A stretch of DNA of 64,000 nucleotides from Vibrio campbellii CAIM 519 = NBRC 15631 = ATCC 25920. Lineage in GTDB: Bacteria; Pseudomonadota; Gammaproteobacteria; Enterobacterales; Vibrionaceae. Below, in pieces: positions 1-8,772 of the stretch (position 1 is its first letter; every line of letters begins with the position of its first letter). The position numbers and the translations under genes were made by a program. The notes beneath the pieces are model-generated. The model searched no databases and had not been told where the DNA came from. It saw only the letters and a list, made by a program, of their open reading frames with translations. The stretch lies in the NCBI RefSeq assembly GCF_002163755.1, contig NZ_CP015863.1:434001-498000 (forward strand), in the 5' to 3' direction.

Positions 1-820
1 GCAACACTTGATCGTGGTACATACCTAAAACAGCATCAGCATCGTTTAAATACTTTTCATTGAAAATGGTGTCTGCCGGCAATGGGCCGATCAGATTGAT
101 GCCTTTTTCTTGTCGAATCTTTTCCAATGTCGGAGTGATGGTCTCGATCTCTTCGCGACCCAAACAGCCATCTTCTCCCGCATGTGGATTTAGCCCGCAA
201 ACATAGATGTTTGGTTGGGAGATGGCAAATTTTTCTACAAGATCTTTATGAAGAATATCGATGATTTTTTCTAATCGCTCTTCCGTGACGGCTTTAGATA
301 CGTAAGCCAAAGGAATATGCGTCGTTACTAGAGCAACTCGCAGTCCTTCGGTGGCTAGCATCATCACGACCAACGGTGTGTTGGATTTCTCGGCGAAGAA
401 TTCAGTATGCCCACTGAACGCAACACCAGAGCGATTGATCACCCCCTTATGTACAGGGCCGGTGACAATAGCATCAAATTCATCATTCATACAGCCCAAA
501 GCGGCTCTTTCTAGCGTTTTTAATACGTAGTGGCCGTTGGCTTCATTAAGTTGACCGGCTACCGCAGTCTCTGCGATTTCGATGTGGTCTACGATTAGGG
601 TGCCAGCTTGTTGCGCCTTGGGTGCTTCTTCTGGATTGTAATCAAACAGTTGAACGTTTATGCCAAGTTGATTGGCTCTTTCTGCCAATACATTTTTGTC
701 TGCACATACGACGATTTGGTGCGCCCAGTCTTCCTTAGATAGGGCCAGCACCAAATCAGGGCCGATGCCCGCAGGTTCCCCTGCGGTCACGACGATTCTA
801 CGAATCGAATTAGTTGCCAT
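1..820 (-). CDS. pdxA: 4-hydroxythreonine-4-phosphate dehydrogenase PdxA (partial, runs off left edge)
   Basis: PdxA oxidises 4-phosphohydroxy-L-threonine in the cytoplasmic pathway to pyridoxal phosphate. The visible N-terminal ~273 codons begin MATNSIRRIVVTAGEPAGIG and contain the substrate/metal-binding stretches TGPVHKGVIN and SGHTEFFAE and the HAGEDGCLGREE motif of the PdxA family. The C-terminal part lies outside the window. The start ATG (818-820) lies inside the end of surA, an 11-base overlap that implies translational coupling. The order lptD-surA-pdxA is the classic enterobacterial and vibrio operon. Identification by motif and context is secure. Confidence 0.95.
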   Translation of the reverse strand, partial: MATNSIRRIVVTAGEPAGIGPDLVLALSKEDWAHQIVVCADKNVLAERANQLGINVQLFDYNPEEAPKAQQAGTLIVDHIEIAETAVAGQLNEANGHYVLKTLERAALGCMNDEFDAIVTGPVHKGVINRSGVAFSGHTEFFAEKSNTPLVVMMLATEGLRVALVTTHIPLAYVSKAVTEERLEKIIDILHKDLVEKFAISQPNIYVCGLNPHAGEDGCLGREEIETITPTLEKIRQEKGINLIGPLPADTIFNEKYLNDADAVLGMYHDQVL

Positions 821-2093
821 CATTGTCATCCACGATTTCAACGAATGCGCTTGCGCGTAGCTCTTGCATCCATGCGCCAGCTTCTTCATTAAACTTACGG
901 TTAAATAGAATGCGGTAAGCTTTGTTCTTCATTGCTGAGTCTGTGCGGTCGACTTGGCGACGGTCTAGTACTTCAACAATGTGCCAACCGTGTACGGTTT
1001 TGAACGGTGCACTGATTGAGCCTACTGGTAGTGTTTCTACTTGGTGTTTAAATTCTGGTACGTATAAGTCAGGTGTTTGGTAACCCAGTTCTCCATTTTG
1101 AGCGGCTGAACCTGGGTCTTGGCTGTATTGCGTTGCCAATTGACCGAAGGTCGCCTCGCCTGCTTTGATGCGGCGGATGAACTCGTTTAGTTCTTTCTTC
1201 GCACCGTCGTCACTTAAGATAACGGTTGGTTTGATAAGGATATGGCGAGCATTTACTTCTGTGACCGCTACGGTTTCAAGACCTTTCACATCTTCAATTT
1301 TTAGGATGTGGAAACCGATGCCGCTGCGGAATGGGCCAATGATACTGCCTTTGTTTTGCATCTTGATTTGGTCAGCAAAGATGGTCGGCATTTCTTCTTT
1401 ACGCATCCAACCCCAATCACCACCTTGTAGTGCTTTCGGGCCTTTTGAGTAGGTGTACGCCATTTCAGAGAAATCTGCACCGTCTTTGAGTTTCTTAACC
1501 AATGCATTGGCTTCTGCTTCGACTTCTGACTTGTCTTTGTCGTCAGAGAAACGAAGTTGGATATGGCCAATCTTGTACTGAACGGTTGCGTTAGTTTCTT
1601 TCGCCAATTGGTCTGCAAGGCTATCTACCTCAGCAGGAAGAATGTTGATACGACGACGAACCAGTGCATTACGCGCTTCAGAAGCGGCAATTTCTTTACG
1701 AATCTGTTCGCGGAATTCAGAGTAGCTTAGACCTTCTGCTTGTACAGAGGCTGCCAACTGTTCCACGCTTTGGTTGTTGTTGCGAGCAATCTCTGCAATC
1801 GCTTGATTGAGGCGGTTGTCATCGATACGTACACCGATACGCTCAGCTTCTTGGCCTTGAAGCGTGTCGATAATAAGCTTTTCTACCACTTGGTCTTTCA
1901 GCACGCTTGCTGAAGGTAGACTCTTGCCACTTTGGCGAGCGTTTGCCTGAAGCGTTTTCATCGCGGTATCGATGTCGCTTTGCAGAATCACACCATCGTT
2001 TACGATGACTGCAACCTTATCAAGCTCTACTGGCGCTGCTGTTACACCACAAGAAAGTAGGGTGGTGAATAAGAGTGATTTCCAAATTTTCAT
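810..2093 (-). CDS. surA: Periplasmic chaperone / peptidyl-prolyl isomerase SurA
   Basis: SurA escorts unfolded outer-membrane proteins, notably LptD, across the periplasm to the BAM complex. The 427-residue product has a signal peptide (about residues 1-20, ending near TAA), the SurA N-terminal helical domain starting VELDKVAVIVNDGVILQSDID, and two parvulin domains (about 170-270 and 282-385). The parvulin signatures include QGGDWGWM and GELGYQTPD, each preceded by an HI-type strand (GHIQLR, ARHILI). Length is typical of the family. It lies 60 bases downstream of its main client gene lptD and overlaps pdxA by 11 bases, so the three genes are probably one transcript. Confidence 0.97.
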   Translation of the reverse strand: MKIWKSLLFTTLLSCGVTAAPVELDKVAVIVNDGVILQSDIDTAMKTLQANARQSGKSLPSASVLKDQVVEKLIIDTLQGQEAERIGVRIDDNRLNQAIAEIARNNNQSVEQLAASVQAEGLSYSEFREQIRKEIAASEARNALVRRRINILPAEVDSLADQLAKETNATVQYKIGHIQLRFSDDKDKSEVEAEANALVKKLKDGADFSEMAYTYSKGPKALQGGDWGWMRKEEMPTIFADQIKMQNKGSIIGPFRSGIGFHILKIEDVKGLETVAVTEVNARHILIKPTVILSDDGAKKELNEFIRRIKAGEATFGQLATQYSQDPGSAAQNGELGYQTPDLYVPEFKHQVETLPVGSISAPFKTVHGWHIVEVLDRRQVDRTDSAMKNKAYRILFNRKFNEEAGAWMQELRASAFVEIVDDNDGN

Positions 2094-2116
2094 TAAAAAT
2101 TCCGTCAGTAATAGTG

Positions 2117-2149
2117 ATTAAGCGTCTTGTTATAGGTAAGACGCTTAAT
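2117..2149 (-). other. Perfect inverted repeat between lptD and surA
   Basis: A perfect 12-bp inverted repeat (2117-2128 and 2138-2149, arms ATTAAGCGTCTT / AAGACGCTTAAT) with a 9-base loop fills most of the lptD-surA gap. On the transcribed (minus) strand it is not followed by a U run, so it is more likely a processing, stability or partial attenuation hairpin than a full terminator. Function is inferred only. Confidence 0.6.
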
Positions 2150-2153
2150 TTGA

Positions 2154-4499
2154 TTAATTGTTCAAATAGAATGGTCGACCGTATTTGATCGCATTGTCTG
2201 AGCCATCAAGTTCTTTCGCGGCGGTATCTGCACGTTGGTTGGTCGCAAAACCCTGAATACCGAAGTTAACACTGATGTTATTTTCATATTTCGGTGATGA
2301 ACCATCGCTACCGATCGCTTTTTCATCCCAGCCCAATAGTTGGTTTGAGTAGGTTAGACCGAAGTACCAACAATCTGATTGGTAGCGCAAGCTGGCTAGC
2401 CACTCCATATCAATATTTTCATTTAGGTCGTAGTAGTACTGACCGCTTGCAGACCAGCTCGGGTTGAACTCGTATGCCGCTACGATACCCGCTTGTGAAA
2501 TGCCTTTACGAGTGATCGTATCTAAGTTTTCGACAATGATCGTATCTTCGATGTACTCACGCGTTACGTAGCGGTAGTTACCTTGAATAAAACCGCCGTT
2601 AAATTGGTATTCCAAGGTACTGTTTGCCAGTTGCATTGAGCTCAAGTCGATGTCGTACTGGAGGCCACCGTGGTAGAACAGGTAATCGTTGTAGTTGAAA
2701 TCGGTTTCAATTGCCCATGACGAGTAGTTTGACGTTTCATCGGGCATGCTTGGGTTATTGCTGAGCTTAGTCTTCTTGTCGAAGTAGTAGATCTGACCAA
2801 ACGAAACGTTCAATCGTTCTTTGTAATCATCATCGAAGAAACGAGTACTTGCACCGTAGCTTAACTGGTTTGCAGAAGCGATCTTGTCGATACCACTGTA
2901 TTTACGGCTGCGGAATAGACCGTAGTAGTCGGTTTGCAGCAAGGTGGTGTCGTAGTTGTAGATGTTGCTCTGGTCTTCATCCGGCACATACAAGTATTGC
3001 AACTGTGGCTCAAGTGTTTGGGTATAGCCCTCAATCCAACTTGTATCACGCTCTAGGTACATACGCGCATGGGTACGGAATTCTGGGATGACACGTGAAA
3101 CGCTTTCATCCAGTGTATTGCGTAGGTCTGGATCAGTCAGTCCTTCTAAGTCTTGCGAGTAGTATGTCGACAAGACGCGAGCTTCTGTAGTCCAAGTTGC
3201 CCAAGAGTTCGATAGAGGAATAGTAATGCCTGGCTCGACGTGAACACGGGTTGCATCTGGCTTCGCAGTATCATCGGTATCGAAGCGGCTAAGTTGGCTC
3301 TTCACATCGAAGTTTACGTAGTTACCCCAAAGTGGCGTGTAGTAGTTCAACTCAAGTTCAGGCAGAAGACGGTATGGTTGGTTGTCTTCTTCTAGCAGGA
3401 TTTGGAAGTCACGGACTCGTAATGATGCATCCCAGAAGTTTGAGCGATATTTCACTTCACCTTCTTGGAGCAATTGGCCATCTTCACGGTTACCAATGTC
3501 GGAATCTAGATCTCGGAAGTAGTTGATATCACTCACTTTGGAGTAATCAAGGCTGACTACCCATTGCTTGTTGATAATACCATCGTGTTTAAATTGGTAA
3601 CCCCAGCGCGACTCATCAAAGTACTTTTTGTCGCTGCCCATGTATTCGCCTTTGATCTCACCGTCACCCCAACCATCGGTTAGGTAGCGGAAATCAGTAT
3701 CCAGCTTATTACCACGCTTTTGCATGTACATAGGTGTAATCGTCATGTCGTACTGTGGCGCGATATTCCAGTAAAATGGAAGCTCGACCTCCATACCATC
3801 ACTCGAGCCATACGACATAGACGGGAATAGGAAACCCGTTTTACGTGTGTCGCCAATTGGCATGGTCATATACGGTACGTAGAAAACGGGCACATCCAAT
3901 ATTTCGAAACGTGGGTGGTGCAGGGTTGCTGTCTCTTCGTCTTGGTCGACATCAATGCCCGATGCAACTAGGCGCCAAGCGTTATCGCCCTGAGGACAAG
4001 AGGTAATCGATCCATCTTCTAACTCATACACTGACTGACCAGTACGCGCGATGTATGCCGCTGTGCCTCGACCTTGTTGGCAAAGGAACTGATAATCGGT
4101 GTTTTCGAGTGAGAAGGTATCTCGGTTGATGTCGTTGGTCACACGATCAGAACGTGCTTTCACTTTACCATCGTTGAAGGTCACGTTACCTTCGGCCACA
4201 ACCACGTTGTCTTGTTGGTGAAGTGTTACGCTATCCGCGGTGATTTTCTTCGGGCCTTGCGTTACTTCAACGTTACCAGAGTACTGAGCTTTATCGCCAT
4301 TGATGGCTTGTAAGCGGTCGGCTTGTACGACGACTTCAGAGTTAAGCGCGTCCTCCTCACCACTTGTTTCGACCAAACATTGATCTGTGGTGGGCATTTC
4401 CTGCACACTATCATTGATATTCGCTTCAGCTTGAGTGGTAGGTACAAACAAGGCGGTGCTGATAGAGGCCGCTAAACATGTGCGGGAGAAATGTTGCAT
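2154..4499 (-). CDS. lptD: LPS-assembly protein LptD
   Basis: LptD is the outer-membrane beta-barrel that, with the LptE lipoprotein plug, inserts lipopolysaccharide into the outer leaflet. The 781-residue product has a signal peptide (about 1-24), an OstA-type N-terminal jellyroll (about 50-165, with repeats such as SGNVEVTQGPKKITAD and EGNVTFNDGKVKARSD), and a large barrel domain ending in an aromatic-rich C-terminus. Cysteines are seen at 41, 140, 168 and 710. E. coli LptD has an adjacent Cys-Cys pair near the C-terminus, while here there is a single Cys (DCWYFG). It is first in the lptD-surA-pdxA operon, divergent from djlA. Confidence 0.97.
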   Translation of the reverse strand: MQHFSRTCLAASISTALFVPTTQAEANINDSVQEMPTTDQCLVETSGEEDALNSEVVVQADRLQAINGDKAQYSGNVEVTQGPKKITADSVTLHQQDNVVVAEGNVTFNDGKVKARSDRVTNDINRDTFSLENTDYQFLCQQGRGTAAYIARTGQSVYELEDGSITSCPQGDNAWRLVASGIDVDQDEETATLHHPRFEILDVPVFYVPYMTMPIGDTRKTGFLFPSMSYGSSDGMEVELPFYWNIAPQYDMTITPMYMQKRGNKLDTDFRYLTDGWGDGEIKGEYMGSDKKYFDESRWGYQFKHDGIINKQWVVSLDYSKVSDINYFRDLDSDIGNREDGQLLQEGEVKYRSNFWDASLRVRDFQILLEEDNQPYRLLPELELNYYTPLWGNYVNFDVKSQLSRFDTDDTAKPDATRVHVEPGITIPLSNSWATWTTEARVLSTYYSQDLEGLTDPDLRNTLDESVSRVIPEFRTHARMYLERDTSWIEGYTQTLEPQLQYLYVPDEDQSNIYNYDTTLLQTDYYGLFRSRKYSGIDKIASANQLSYGASTRFFDDDYKERLNVSFGQIYYFDKKTKLSNNPSMPDETSNYSSWAIETDFNYNDYLFYHGGLQYDIDLSSMQLANSTLEYQFNGGFIQGNYRYVTREYIEDTIIVENLDTITRKGISQAGIVAAYEFNPSWSASGQYYYDLNENIDMEWLASLRYQSDCWYFGLTYSNQLLGWDEKAIGSDGSSPKYENNISVNFGIQGFATNQRADTAAKELDGSDNAIKYGRPFYLNN

Positions 4500-4532
4500 T
4501 GAATTGAACTTTCCTGTGTCACTGCTACTCGA

Positions 4533-4569
4533 TGGCTATAGGGTTTGTTGTACCCTCGCGTTATAGCCA
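4533..4569. promoter_or_regulatory. Hairpin in the lptD upstream region
   Basis: Outer arms TGGCTATA (4533-4540) and TATAGCCA (4562-4569) pair perfectly, with an inner GGGT/ACCC pairing. The element lies 34-70 bases before the lptD start, so it would sit in the lptD 5' leader or promoter region. Neither direction has a following U run. A regulatory role is inference. Confidence 0.4.
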
Positions 4570-4768
4570 AATGAATCAACTATAGTTTGCAATTATCCCA
4601 GAGCATGGATTCGCTGTGGCATAATGCCGATATAAAATAGCTGCAAAGATAGCCAGGCTAAATAGCCTGATCTGAAAAAAACTAATTCCGTTATCATAAA
4701 GGAAATCGTTGCGTCCGGCACTATAAGACCGCCGTCGTCGATAAAAATTCATTGATAGAGAACACATA

Positions 4769-5629
4769 ATGCATATTTTTGGCAAAATTTTGGGTGCCTT
4801 TTTTGGCTTGTTACTCGGTGGCCCATTCGGTTTATTGTTTGGCCTATTTATCGGTCACCAATTCGATAAAGCTCGTCGTTTAAGCCAAGCTGGATTTTCT
4901 ACAGGTGGTTTCGGTAAAGGGCCTAGCCAAGCTCAGCGCCAAGAAGAGTTTTTTAAAGCTGCATTCGCAGTAATGGGACACGTGGCAAAAGCCAAAGGTC
5001 AAGTCACCAAAGAAGAGATCCAATTGGCTTCGACCATGATGGATCGTATGCATCTCCACGGAGAGCAACGACGTGCTGCACAAGATGCTTTTCGTGAAGG
5101 CAAAGAGAGCGATTTCCCATTAGAAGATGTACTGGTTCGCGTGAAAATCTCTTCAGCAGGGCGCTTTGACCTGTTGCAATTCTTCCTAGAACTGCAAATC
5201 TCGGCAGCCTTTGCTGATGGCTCGATTCATCCGAGTGAACGTAATGTCCTGCATAAAATTGCCCGTGGCTTGGGCTTCTCTTCAGAGCAATTAGAGCGTC
5301 GCCTGCACATGCAAGAAGCGGCGTTCCGTTTCCAAAGCCATGGTGGCTTCCATGGCCAGCAGCAAGGACAATATCAATCTTCAGGGGCAGGTTGGCAGCA
5401 AGCTTCACAAGCGGATCAGTTGGCGGACGCTTATAAAATTCTGGATGTGTCTTCAGATGCAGACGGCAAAACGGTGAAGCGTGCTTACCGTAAGTTAATG
5501 AATGAACATCACCCAGATAAGTTGATGGCTAAAGGTTTGCCACCAGAGATGATGAACGTCGCGAAAGAAAAGTCGCAAGAGATTCAAAACGCTTACGATC
5601 TGATCAAGAAAGTCAAAGGCTTTAAGTAG
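4769..5629 (+). CDS. djlA: Membrane-anchored DnaJ-like co-chaperone DjlA
   Basis: DjlA is an inner-membrane J-domain protein that stimulates DnaK and influences envelope stress signalling and capsule genes in enterobacteria. The 286-residue product shows a glycine-rich N-terminal membrane segment (about 5-30, with GLLLGG and GLLFGL), a TerB-like domain (about 55-185), a Gln/Gly-rich linker (about 190-215) and a C-terminal J domain with the essential HPD at 248-250. This is the standard DjlA architecture and length. It is transcribed divergently from lptD, as in E. coli, and followed by a strong hairpin terminator. Confidence 0.95.
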   Translation: MHIFGKILGAFFGLLLGGPFGLLFGLFIGHQFDKARRLSQAGFSTGGFGKGPSQAQRQEEFFKAAFAVMGHVAKAKGQVTKEEIQLASTMMDRMHLHGEQRRAAQDAFREGKESDFPLEDVLVRVKISSAGRFDLLQFFLELQISAAFADGSIHPSERNVLHKIARGLGFSSEQLERRLHMQEAAFRFQSHGGFHGQQQGQYQSSGAGWQQASQADQLADAYKILDVSSDADGKTVKRAYRKLMNEHHPDKLMAKGLPPEMMNVAKEKSQEIQNAYDLIKKVKGFK

Positions 5630-5660
5630 CCGGAAGTTTTCTATCAAGTATTGGATTTTA

Positions 5661-5686
5661 AAAAGGGCACAGCGTGCCCTTTTTTC
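5661..5686 (+). terminator. Rho-independent terminator after djlA
   Basis: AAAAGGGCAC-AGC-GTGCCCTTTTTT: GC-rich hairpin followed by a T run, about 30 bases after the djlA stop codon. Confidence 0.9.
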
Positions 5687-5768
5687 ATGTCTTAGTCTTT
5701 GAGTTACCGATGTCTTTAGCTTTTGACCTATCATGATCCTAGTGCTAACTGACCTCAAATTCCCCAGT

Positions 5769-6551
5769 TTAGTTGGCTTGATTCAAGTCCCAATCGTATT
5801 CGTATTTCACTTTGCCAGAGAAATTTTTGTATTGCGGGGCATATTGAGCAATGTGGTTGAATACTCGCTTCTCACCGCCAAAGTCATTGGCAAACCAATC
5901 ATAAATGGAAGAAAGCTGTGCCGTGTTACCTTGGATGGATACGCCTTTACTGCTGTTGATAAATGTTTTGGCGGCACTATCTAGTAGAGCTTGCGTGTTT
6001 TCGGCAGTGAATGCTTGAACCTGCAGATTAGGGCAGCCTAAGCTGGCACAGTTCACCGCGTAATGGGTTCTTGGATCATTCCAGATTGGACGCAAAATTC
6101 GATGTTCAATGTCGTTTAAAGTCAAGTTCTTCCCATTTATCTCGACCACATCATCTCCCCAAGGTCCAAAGCTAAATAAGCCACCCAGTTTGGTTATCGA
6201 TTGGACGGGATAGTTATCCAAAATCAGATCAACCGTGATGGCGTTGTAAAGGTTTATCCAGTAGGCGTATTGCTCTGCTTGGTTGTATTGTAGAGGGTTG
6301 AGTTTTGCCAAACGTTGGATGTACTGTTTCAGCTTCGTTTTATCCGTCGAGGTGACTTGGCTGTAACGAAACAAGGTATTCTCGCCTTGTTCAACTAAGT
6401 AAGTATCGAGCAATTGCTGCCAATCTTGATGAGATATTTGACTTTGATTAGCCTGATTCGATTGTTTCCAATACGGCCATAAGTCGGATTTAGGCGCGGC
6501 AAATGTTGGTAAAGAAACCAGAGCACAAAATAGCAATAACAGACGCTTCAT
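5769..6551 (-). CDS. Secreted DUF547-domain protein, function unknown
   Basis: The 260-residue product has a clear signal peptide (MKRLLLLFCALVSLPTFAAP, cleavage near residue 18), so it should be periplasmic. Most of the mature protein matches the DUF547 family as I recognise it: the conserved cores YAYWINLYNAITVDLIL and LTLNDIEHRILR, the segment HYAVNCASLGCPNL with its paired cysteines, and the later IYDWFANDFGG. DUF547 proteins are widespread and uncharacterised. A papain-like or catalytic role has been guessed from the conserved Cys/His residues but is unproven here. It stands alone between djlA (convergent) and the leu operon. Family assignment is good, function unknown. Confidence 0.85.
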   Translation of the reverse strand: MKRLLLLFCALVSLPTFAAPKSDLWPYWKQSNQANQSQISHQDWQQLLDTYLVEQGENTLFRYSQVTSTDKTKLKQYIQRLAKLNPLQYNQAEQYAYWINLYNAITVDLILDNYPVQSITKLGGLFSFGPWGDDVVEINGKNLTLNDIEHRILRPIWNDPRTHYAVNCASLGCPNLQVQAFTAENTQALLDSAAKTFINSSKGVSIQGNTAQLSSIYDWFANDFGGEKRVFNHIAQYAPQYKNFSGKVKYEYDWDLNQAN

Positions 6552-6632
6552 AGAGAGACCTTTGGGTTAAACCTTGTTGATAGTGTAGACCTGTCTAAGA
6601 TGGGATTTCTTTCCTGGCACAATGAATATAAA

Positions 6633-6659
6633 GAAAAAAGGTTGGCCAATGCCAACCTT
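6633..6659 (-). terminator. Terminator of the leuABCD operon
   Basis: A 9-bp hairpin (arms 6638-6646 and 6651-6659, AAGGTTGGC/GCCAACCTT, loop of 4). Read on the minus strand it is followed by TTTTTTCTTT. It lies about 26 bases after the leuD stop. Confidence 0.88.
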
Positions 6660-6684
6660 GTATTTGTTTCAATTGCGATTTGAA

Positions 6685-7287
6685 TTAGCTCAAGAAACTC
6701 GGGATATTCGCCTCGTACTCGGCAATCTTGTCTTCGTGTTGAAGGGTAAGACCGATATTGTCCAAACCGTTTAGCAGGCAGTGACGACGGAACGAATCGA
6801 TTTCAAAACCATATTCTTTGCCGTTGGCGCGAACCACATTCGCTTCTAGGTCCACTTCTACTTCTGCGCCTTCGTTAGCTTCAACAAACTGGAAGATTTC
6901 ATCCACTTCTTGCTCAGTCAAACGAACTGGCACCATTTGGTTGTTGATCGAGTTACTGTAAAAAATATCGGCAAAGCTTGGTGCGATCATCGCTTTGATG
7001 CCGTAATCCGCCAGTGCCCATGGTGCGTGTTCACGAGAAGAACCACAACCGAAGTTTTCACGCGCTAGCAAGATAGAAGCGCCTTGGTAGCGAGGAGCGT
7101 TCATCACGAACTCTGGGTTCGGTTGTTCGCCAGCATCGTCTAGGAAGCGCCAGTCATGGAATAGGTGCTTACCAAACCCTAGGCGAGAGACCTTTTGTAG
7201 GAACTGCTTTGGAATGATGGCATCAGTATCAACGTTCGCTGTATCTAGAGGAACAACTAAGCCTGTGTGTTGTTTAAAGCCTGACAT
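6685..7287 (-). CDS. leuD: 3-isopropylmalate dehydratase small subunit LeuD
   Basis: LeuD pairs with LeuC to isomerise 2-isopropylmalate to 3-isopropylmalate in leucine synthesis. The 200-residue sequence starts MSGFKQHTGLVVPLDTANVD and carries the swivel-domain signature FGCGSSREHAPWAL (79-92) and DTDAIIPKQFL. Length is standard. The start codon is 11 bases after the leuC stop. It is the last gene of leuABCD and is followed by a strong terminator. Confidence 0.97.
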   Translation of the reverse strand: MSGFKQHTGLVVPLDTANVDTDAIIPKQFLQKVSRLGFGKHLFHDWRFLDDAGEQPNPEFVMNAPRYQGASILLARENFGCGSSREHAPWALADYGIKAMIAPSFADIFYSNSINNQMVPVRLTEQEVDEIFQFVEANEGAEVEVDLEANVVRANGKEYGFEIDSFRRHCLLNGLDNIGLTLQHEDKIAEYEANIPSFLS

Positions 7288-7298
7288 TTGTTTGCTCC

Positions 7299-8699
7299 TT
7301 AGTCTAGTTCACGAATATCTACAAAGTGACCAGCAATTGCTGCCGCCGCTGCCATCGCAGGGCTCACTAGGTGGGTACGGCCATCACGACCTTGGCGGCC
7401 TTCAAAGTTACGGTTTGAAGTAGACGCACAACGTTCATGTGGACCCAAACGGTCGTTGTTCATTGCTAGACACATCGAGCAACCTGGTAGGCGCCACTCA
7501 AAGCCCGCTTCTTTAAAGATAACGTCCAAGCCTTCCGCTTCCGCTTGCGCTTTTACTTGCTCAGAGCCAGGAACGATTAGCGCTTGAACGTGAGACGCGA
7601 CTTTGCGACCTTTCGCTACTTCAGCGGCTGCGCGCATGTCTTCGATACGTGAGTTAGTACAAGAACCAACGAAGACTTTATCGACGTTGTAATCAGATAA
7701 TGACTTGCCCGCTTCTAGACCCATGTAAGCCAACGCTTTTTCTGCAGAGGCTTTTTCCACTGGATCAGTAAAGCTTTCTGGTGCTGGGATTGGTTGATCT
7801 ACTGCGATAACTTGGCCTGGGTTAGTTCCCCAAGTGACTTGTGGTTTAATATCTGCTGCGTTTAGAGTCACAACCGCATCAAACTGAGCCTCATCATCAG
7901 TTTTTAACGTCTTCCAGTATTCTACTGCTGCATCAAAGTCCGCACCTTGAGGTGAGAATTTACGGCCTTTAATGTATTCGAATGTGGTTTCATCTGGCGC
8001 AATCAAACCGGCTTTCGCACCTAGCTCAATTGCCATGTTACATACGGTCATACGGCCTTCCATTGAAAGGTCTGTGATCGCTTCACCGCAGAATTCAACT
8101 ACGTAGCCTGTACCGCCAGCAGCTGTGGTTTCACCGATGATCGCTAGCACGATGTCTTTCGCCGTGATGCCTGGAGCCACTTTGCCTTTCACTTCTATCT
8201 TCATCGTTTTAGCGCGCGCTTGTTTTAGCGTTTGAGTTGCTAATACGTGCTCAACTTCTGATGTACCAATACCAAATGCTAGAGAGCCGAATGCACCGTG
8301 TGTAGCTGTGTGCGAGTCACCACAAACAATGGTCATGCCCGGTAGGGTAATACCAAGCTCTGGGCCCATAACGTGGACAATACCTTGGTACTTATGGTTG
8401 ATGTCGTAAAGCGTAACACCAAACTCTTCACAGTTTTTCGATAGCGTTTCCATCTGGATACGTGCCATCTCACCGGATGCGTTGATGTCTTTGGTGGTTG
8501 TGGAAACGTTGTGGTCCATGGTGGCAAAAGTTTTGCTGACCTGACGCACTTTACGACCTTTTTCACGCAAGCCGTCAAATGCCTGCGGAGACGTCACTTC
8601 ATGTACCAAGTGACGGTCGATGTACAAGATTGGGTTTTCCCCTTCTGCTGCGACGGCAACGTGTGCGTCGTAGACTTTTTCGTATAGTGTTTTGCCCAT
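7299..8699 (-). CDS. leuC: 3-isopropylmalate dehydratase large subunit LeuC
   Basis: This is the aconitase-family catalytic subunit, which binds a 4Fe-4S cluster. The 466-residue product has all three cluster ligands: Cys347 in GSCTNSR and Cys407/Cys410 in PGCSMC. The GDSHTATHGAFG active-site segment is at 128-138. Length is typical. It is third in the leu operon, 73 bases after leuB with a small hairpin in the gap. Initiation at MGKTLYEKVYDAHV agrees with homologues. Confidence 0.98.
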   Translation of the reverse strand: MGKTLYEKVYDAHVAVAAEGENPILYIDRHLVHEVTSPQAFDGLREKGRKVRQVSKTFATMDHNVSTTTKDINASGEMARIQMETLSKNCEEFGVTLYDINHKYQGIVHVMGPELGITLPGMTIVCGDSHTATHGAFGSLAFGIGTSEVEHVLATQTLKQARAKTMKIEVKGKVAPGITAKDIVLAIIGETTAAGGTGYVVEFCGEAITDLSMEGRMTVCNMAIELGAKAGLIAPDETTFEYIKGRKFSPQGADFDAAVEYWKTLKTDDEAQFDAVVTLNAADIKPQVTWGTNPGQVIAVDQPIPAPESFTDPVEKASAEKALAYMGLEAGKSLSDYNVDKVFVGSCTNSRIEDMRAAAEVAKGRKVASHVQALIVPGSEQVKAQAEAEGLDVIFKEAGFEWRLPGCSMCLAMNNDRLGPHERCASTSNRNFEGRQGRDGRTHLVSPAMAAAAAIAGHFVDIRELD

Positions 8700-8719
8700 T
8701 GTTTGCTATCTCGTGTATA

Positions 8720-8745
8720 GCTCCCGACAACGGCTCATCAGGAGC
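8720..8745 (-). other. Stem-loop between leuB and leuC
   Basis: GCTCCCGA (8720-8727) can pair with TCAGGAGC (8738-8745), an 8-bp stem including one wobble and a 10-base loop, in the 73-base leuB-leuC spacer. There is no U run, so an intercistronic stability or processing role is a guess. Confidence 0.4.
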
Positions 8746-8772
8746 AAATAATTATTATTAAGTCGTGCTGTA

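Noticed and set aside
1165..1452. Open frame on the plus strand within surA
   Set aside because: Antisense shadow of surA with no ribosome site or recognisable protein.
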